Assembly: GCA_004294495.1 (NCBI GenBank) | Contig: REAS01000046.1 | Span: 1-36,365, forward strand | Direction of reading: 5' to 3' | Source of the DNA: Sphingobacteriales bacterium | Lineage (GTDB): Bacteria > Bacteroidota > Bacteroidia > Sphingobacteriales > Sphingobacteriaceae | Length of the DNA: 36,365 nucleotides | Shown: positions 32,633 to 36,365 of the stretch, one piece after another | How positions within the stretch are numbered: position 1 is the first letter of the stretch | Layout of the letters: each line of letters begins with the position of its first letter | The notes under the pieces: model-generated | Databases searched by the model: none | The model's input: the letters and a program-made list of their open reading frames with translations, nothing else | Told to the model about the DNA's origin: nothing | Position numbers and translations under genes: made by a program

Positions 32633-34039
32633 TTATAGAATCACAGAAATCAGACCAATTTCTTCTCCTTTTTTTAACATAAATGCAAAAGCATCGTTTC
32701 GGTTATTGGTTATTTCGCCCTCTAATATTGCTTCACGAATTTGGTTTTTTATAATACCAACTTCTTTACCGGCTTTAATGTTAAAAGTTTGCATAATATC
32801 TTCGCCAGTTATTGGTGGCTGCCAGTTTCTAATTTGGTCTCGTTCTTCAACATCTTTTAATTTTTGTTTAACTAGCTCAAAATTATTTCTATATTTTTTT
32901 ATTTTGTATTCGTTTTTGGTGGTAATATCGGCTTGGCAAAGTTTCATTAAGGCTTCAATATCATCCCCAGCTTCAAAAAGTAAACGGCGTACGGCCGAGT
33001 CGGTAACAATTTCTTGTGCCAAAACAATGGGCCGTAGGTGCAATTGAACTAGCTTTTGCACAAACCGCATTTTTTCGTTTAGCGGGAGTTTTAAAGCATC
33101 AAATATTTTGGGTACCATACGGGCACCTTTATCTTCGTGGCCATGAAACGTAAAGCCATGTCCTGCTTCAAACCTTTTGGTTGCAGGTTTGGCTATATCG
33201 TGTAAAATTGCTGCCCAGCGTAGCCAAAGGTCATCGGTACTGGTACATATATTATCTAACACTTCTAGGGTATGGTAAAAATTATCTTTGTGCGATTTTC
33301 CGTTGATTGTGTCAACACCATGCAATCCCGCCATAAGCGGAAAAATTAAATGCAACAAACCTGTATCAAATAAATATTTAAACCCTATTGATGGTTTTGG
33401 AGACAATATAATTTTATTCAACTCATCGGTTATGCGCTCTTTTGATACTATTTCAATTCGCTCTTTATTGTTTTTTATGGCTTCAATAGCTTCATTATCA
33501 ATAGTAAAATTTAGTTGAGTAGCAAAACGTATAGCCCGCATCATACGCAAGGGGTCGTCGCTAAAAGTTTCTATTGCTGCAAGTGGTGTTTTAATCAGTT
33601 TGTTTTCTAAATGTTTTATCCCAGCAAATGGGTCTATTAATTGTCCATAATCAGCTTCGGATAAACTAATCGCCATTGCGTTAATGGTAAAATCTCGCCG
33701 TTTTTGGTCATCGTCTAAAGTTCCGTTTTCAACAATTGGTTTTCTAGAGTCGGCTCGGTACGATTCTTTTCTAGCACCCACAAACTCTACCTCCAAATCG
33801 TTATATTTTAGCATGGCAGTACCAAAATTTTTAAAAACTGCTACATTAGTTTTAAGTTGTAAGCCAACCTTTTCGGCAAAATCTGGGCCGTTACCCAACA
33901 CCAAAATATCTATATCTTTAGATGGTCTATTAAAAAAAATATCCCTTACAAAGCCACCAATTACAAACACACTCACTTTATTTTGCTGTGCAACTTCACT
34001 AATGATTTTAAAAATAGGATGTTTTAAGTGTTGTATCAT
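32633..34039 (-). CDS. cca: CCA tRNA nucleotidyltransferase with HD domain
   Basis: A 468-aa enzyme of the poly(A)polymerase/CCA-adding class, which builds or repairs the tRNA 3' CCA end. The nucleotidyltransferase motif GGFVRD (28-33) is followed by the metal-binding DID in SKDIDILVLG and by RRDFTINAMAI. The RNA-binding middle has DDPLRMMRAIRFATQ. A C-terminal HD phosphohydrolase domain holds WAAILHDIAKP. CCA-adding, A-adding and poly(A) polymerase enzymes look alike; CCA addition is the most likely as no second enzyme is seen. Length is normal for the HD-containing type. Confidence 0.9.
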   Translation of the reverse strand: MIQHLKHPIFKIISEVAQQNKVSVFVIGGFVRDIFFNRPSKDIDILVLGNGPDFAEKVGLQLKTNVAVFKNFGTAMLKYNDLEVEFVGARKESYRADSRKPIVENGTLDDDQKRRDFTINAMAISLSEADYGQLIDPFAGIKHLENKLIKTPLAAIETFSDDPLRMMRAIRFATQLNFTIDNEAIEAIKNNKERIEIVSKERITDELNKIILSPKPSIGFKYLFDTGLLHLIFPLMAGLHGVDTINGKSHKDNFYHTLEVLDNICTSTDDLWLRWAAILHDIAKPATKRFEAGHGFTFHGHEDKGARMVPKIFDALKLPLNEKMRFVQKLVQLHLRPIVLAQEIVTDSAVRRLLFEAGDDIEALMKLCQADITTKNEYKIKKYRNNFELVKQKLKDVEERDQIRNWQPPITGEDIMQTFNIKAGKEVGIIKNQIREAILEGEITNNRNDAFAFMLKKGEEIGLISVIL

Positions 34040-34379
34040 TTTTGATTTAAAGTCACTAAATTACCTTTTAAATTGTAGATTTTAAAATTCGACTATTTTT
34101 GGAACATTATAGATTTTTGGATTTTGAAATTGTTTATTACAAAATGTTAGAGTTTTTCTTATTTTTTTATTACTTGAATTGTAGCTTCTAAAAGTTATCT
34201 CTTATTAAACTAGCTTAATTGTTGCATTATTTACGAAATATAAAGTTCACGCTGTGTTCTATGTTTACATTTTACAAATATTTATGTTTACATATTTAAT
34301 TTTTCAATTTTTATCTTTATAATTGTGTCTTATGAATTCAAATATTGTTTCAATTTTTTAATTTTTATTTAATATCCTA
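34040..34379. other. AT-rich intergenic region before secreted protein gene
   Basis: This 340-nt stretch has no convincing gene. It holds the word ATGTTTACAT twice in direct orientation (34261-34270 and 34284-34293, 23 bp apart), which may be a regulator site for the downstream gene. No clear TAnnTTTG/TTTG pair was found. Confidence 0.4.
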
Positions 34380-36041
34380 ATGAAAAAAATTTTCTTATTC
34401 CTTTTTTTTATAATTTGTTTTAAAACAAACCAAGCACAATACAAGGTAGATACTATGTGTGGTGTTAAAGTTAAATTAGATAAAAGTGGCAAATTATTAA
34501 GTAGATATAAACCCAATATACCAGGTGGGGGCTATATTACAGGTGTTAAACTTGCTGTAGATTTTTGGAAAAGCTGCCCCAATAATCCAGTAAACAATTT
34601 ACCACTATATATAACGCATTGTTCTATGTACAGAGACGGTAAAGGGGGCTATTATGGTTCAACTTGGCCACATAATCCAGTTTGTGTAAATGCTGGTATG
34701 GTGCAAAGTTTAGCTATTGATTGGTTAAATTACTCGGGCGATACTACAGTTATTTCTTTAACAAGAAAAGGACTGGATCACCAAATAGATAATGGTACAA
34801 CGCCATCAAATTGGGATTGGGCAAATGTACCTTACGCAAGTTCTGATGCTGGAGATGCTGTTTATAAAGGCTCATCTAAATTTGATGCCGCTACTACTGA
34901 TGAAGACATGGGTAGAGGCGATGGTTCTTACTCGTTGGAGGTAGATAAAATAGGCGAAATGGGCATGGGTTATTTGAAATTTTATGAAATAACAAACGAA
35001 AAAAAATATCTATTGGCCGCAATAAATTGTGCCGATGCATTAGCTAAACATGTACGAATTGGTACCAATATAGGTAATGTATTAAATTGGAAAACTTTGG
35101 CTATTACATCTCCATGGCCTTTTAGGGTAAAAGCACAAACAGGTGAAGTGCAAGAAGCATATACATCACACGTGATAGAAAACCTGCGATTAATGGATGA
35201 GTTATTGAGAATTAAAGCCAAAATAAACTTATCAGTTGCTAAAGTTAATGAATACCAAAAAACAGCTAAAATAGTTACAGAATGGTTGTACTCGGTTGAA
35301 GGTCCTGTTAAAACATCTATTTGGAAAGGTTATTTTGAGGATATACGGTGGGATCCAATTAATTTGAACCGAGTAAATAATTCACCAATGGAATTTGCAA
35401 GATTTTTAATTAAAAACCCAGCTATTGATAGAAATATAAATACCACAGTACCCGCTTTAATTTGGTGGGTAAAAAATACATTTGGCGAACCAGGTATGAA
35501 TGCCATTAACGAACAAACAGGATGTTACCAACCTATGGGTAGCCATACCGCTAGATATGCTTCTATTTGTGCATTATGGTACGAGCGTACTGGAGATAAA
35601 TGGTTTAAAGAAGAAGCATACCGACATTTTAACCATGCAAATTACATGGTGCATCCTGATGGTGTAGTGGATGTTGGTCATAGTTGGGGTGGCGAAGTTT
35701 GGTTTAGCGATGGTTATACTGATTATATTCGCCATTTTATGGAAGGACTTGCAGCAATACCCGAGTGGGCACCTGCAGGCGAAAACCATTTGCTAAAATC
35801 ATCGTCGGTAGTTACAAAAATAAAGTACCAAAAAAATCAAATTACCTATACCACTTTTGATAGCACAGCCGCCGAAGTATTTAGGTTAGCCAAAAAACCA
35901 GTGGTAGTTACGGTAAATAACACTATAGTAAAGGAGGGTAAAACATTAACCACCCAAAATTATACTTGGCAACCGCTAACAGTTGGTGGCGTATTAAAGA
36001 TAAACCATAGTAGCGGTAATAATATTAAGGTGGTTTTTTAA
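34380..36041 (+). CDS. Secreted protein, probable alpha/alpha-toroid enzyme
   Basis: A 553-aa protein with a signal peptide (about 1-19, ending NQAQ). The body shows repeated helical pairs such as GMVQSLAIDWLNYSGDTTV, KIGEMGMGYLKFYEITNEKKYLLAA and ICALWYERTGDKWFKEEAYR. Conserved Trp and acidic residues between them are the style of six-hairpin (alpha/alpha)6 glycoside hydrolases and polysaccharide lyases. The last 75 residues are beta-rich. I cannot assign a family or substrate. It has its own upstream region and is followed by a strong hairpin. A role in extracellular or periplasmic polysaccharide use is inference. Confidence 0.6.
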   Translation: MKKIFLFLFFIICFKTNQAQYKVDTMCGVKVKLDKSGKLLSRYKPNIPGGGYITGVKLAVDFWKSCPNNPVNNLPLYITHCSMYRDGKGGYYGSTWPHNPVCVNAGMVQSLAIDWLNYSGDTTVISLTRKGLDHQIDNGTTPSNWDWANVPYASSDAGDAVYKGSSKFDAATTDEDMGRGDGSYSLEVDKIGEMGMGYLKFYEITNEKKYLLAAINCADALAKHVRIGTNIGNVLNWKTLAITSPWPFRVKAQTGEVQEAYTSHVIENLRLMDELLRIKAKINLSVAKVNEYQKTAKIVTEWLYSVEGPVKTSIWKGYFEDIRWDPINLNRVNNSPMEFARFLIKNPAIDRNINTTVPALIWWVKNTFGEPGMNAINEQTGCYQPMGSHTARYASICALWYERTGDKWFKEEAYRHFNHANYMVHPDGVVDVGHSWGGEVWFSDGYTDYIRHFMEGLAAIPEWAPAGENHLLKSSSVVTKIKYQKNQITYTTFDSTAAEVFRLAKKPVVVTVNNTIVKEGKTLTTQNYTWQPLTVGGVLKINHSSGNNIKVVF

Positions 36042-36082
36042 GGCACTAATTTTTATTTTGCAAATTTGAAACTAAGGTTTCA

Positions 36083-36135
36083 AAATTTTAAACAGGAAGC
36101 CTTCGCTCAAAGCGAAGTCTTCCTGTTTAAAATTT
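36083..36135. terminator. Long 25-bp hairpin after secreted protein gene
   Basis: Arm 36083-36107 pairs with 36111-36135 around the loop CAA, with 24 of 25 positions complementary and a single C/T mismatch at 36100/36118. It starts 41 nt after the stop codon. The T-tract is short, so it could also act as an RNA-stabilising hairpin. Confidence 0.75.
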
Positions 36136-36137
36136 AC

Positions 36138-36232
36138 ATCAAAAATCATCAATCTAAAATAGGCAAATTGTCTGAATTAAGATTAATAAATGAGTAGGAA
36201 GCAAGGGCAATCAAAAATCATCAATCAAAAAT
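36138..36232. repeat. Two copies of a short AT-rich word
   Basis: ATCAAAAATCATCAATC occurs at 36138-36154 and again at 36210-36226, 72 bp apart, each followed by a short A/T run. No gene is visible in 36042-36365. Confidence 0.45.
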
Positions 36233-36332
36233 AACAAATCCGCTTTACTGTCTTAATTAGCATAAATGGCTCTTCGCCAAAAACTGTGGATGGACTTTTA
36301 ATAATAGGATTTATTTACATTGAACAGGTGTG

Positions 36333-36365
36333 CGATTGGGGACGGCCTAGCCTGCCTGCCGGCAG
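36333..36365 (+). repeat. Repeat fragment cut by the window end
   Basis: The 19-bp word ending GGGGACGGCCTAGC (36333-36351) matches 17216-17234 with one change. It runs into CTGCCGGCAG (36356-36365), a perfect palindrome that ends exactly at the window edge, so the element probably continues beyond it. Its GC content is well above the surroundings. Confidence 0.55.

Overview
The window looks like a chromosomal piece of a Bacteroidota bacterium, most likely Sphingobacteriia (Pedobacter/Mucilaginibacter-like). The signs are AT-rich DNA, weak Shine-Dalgarno use, promoters of the TTTG / TAnnTTTG type (clearest at rpsT, 17517-17547), a TonB-dependent receptor paired with a surface lipoprotein, GYF-RDD and PspC/LiaF-like envelope genes, and small dispersed hairpin repeats. 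No rRNA, tRNA or CRISPR array was found.

Layout. 1-2.6 kb (minus): J-domain chaperone, 49-aa membrane peptide, and a cation P-type ATPase that breaks off after its phosphorylation domain. 2.7-3.9 kb: Omp85-type outer membrane protein. 3.9-6.7 kb (minus): SDR oxidoreductase, PspC, LiaF-like and GYF-RDD genes in one tight run. 6.8-10 kb: MlaE/MlaF lipid transporter, rRNA-type methyltransferase, mazG. 10.3-11.6 kb (minus): serS. 11.6-12.5 kb: a REP-associated tyrosine transposase (RAYT) with REP palindromes around it, one of which forms codons of rsmI. 12.5-21.1 kb: rsmI, lnt, gpsA, an alpha/beta hydrolase, rpsT, radC, pheT. 21.1-22.2 kb: a four-helix-bundle (S23/IVP-like) gene embedded between two large arrays of the decamer GTCGTAAGTC and its reverse complement. 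22.2-24.5 kb: small coiled-coil gene, zapA, rny. 24.7-29.1 kb: TonB-dependent receptor and lipoprotein, each preceded by an 11-bp-phased heptamer array resembling a PHO box. 29.2-34 kb (minus): miaA, a five-ORF toxin-antitoxin-like run (HigB, HigA, 33 aa, GNAT-like, 57 aa), a pRiA4b ORF-3-like protein and a CCA-adding-type enzyme. 34.4-36 kb: a secreted protein of probable alpha/alpha-toroid fold.

Most genes are core functions: translation (serS, pheT, rpsT, miaA, cca, rsmI), RNA decay (rny), nucleotide sanitation (mazG), envelope lipids and lipoproteins (mlaEF, lnt, gpsA) and division (zapA). The accessory content is small and mostly repeat-borne. The strongest candidates for something undescribed are (i) the S23 gene with its paired decamer arrays, inserted between pheT and the zapA cluster; (ii) the REP/RAYT locus that has rebuilt the rsmI start; (iii) the phased heptamer arrays controlling the TonB receptor/lipoprotein pair; and (iv) the HigBA-linked GNAT-like cassette with two very small ORFs.

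All functional calls come from reading motifs in the translated sequence. No database search was run.
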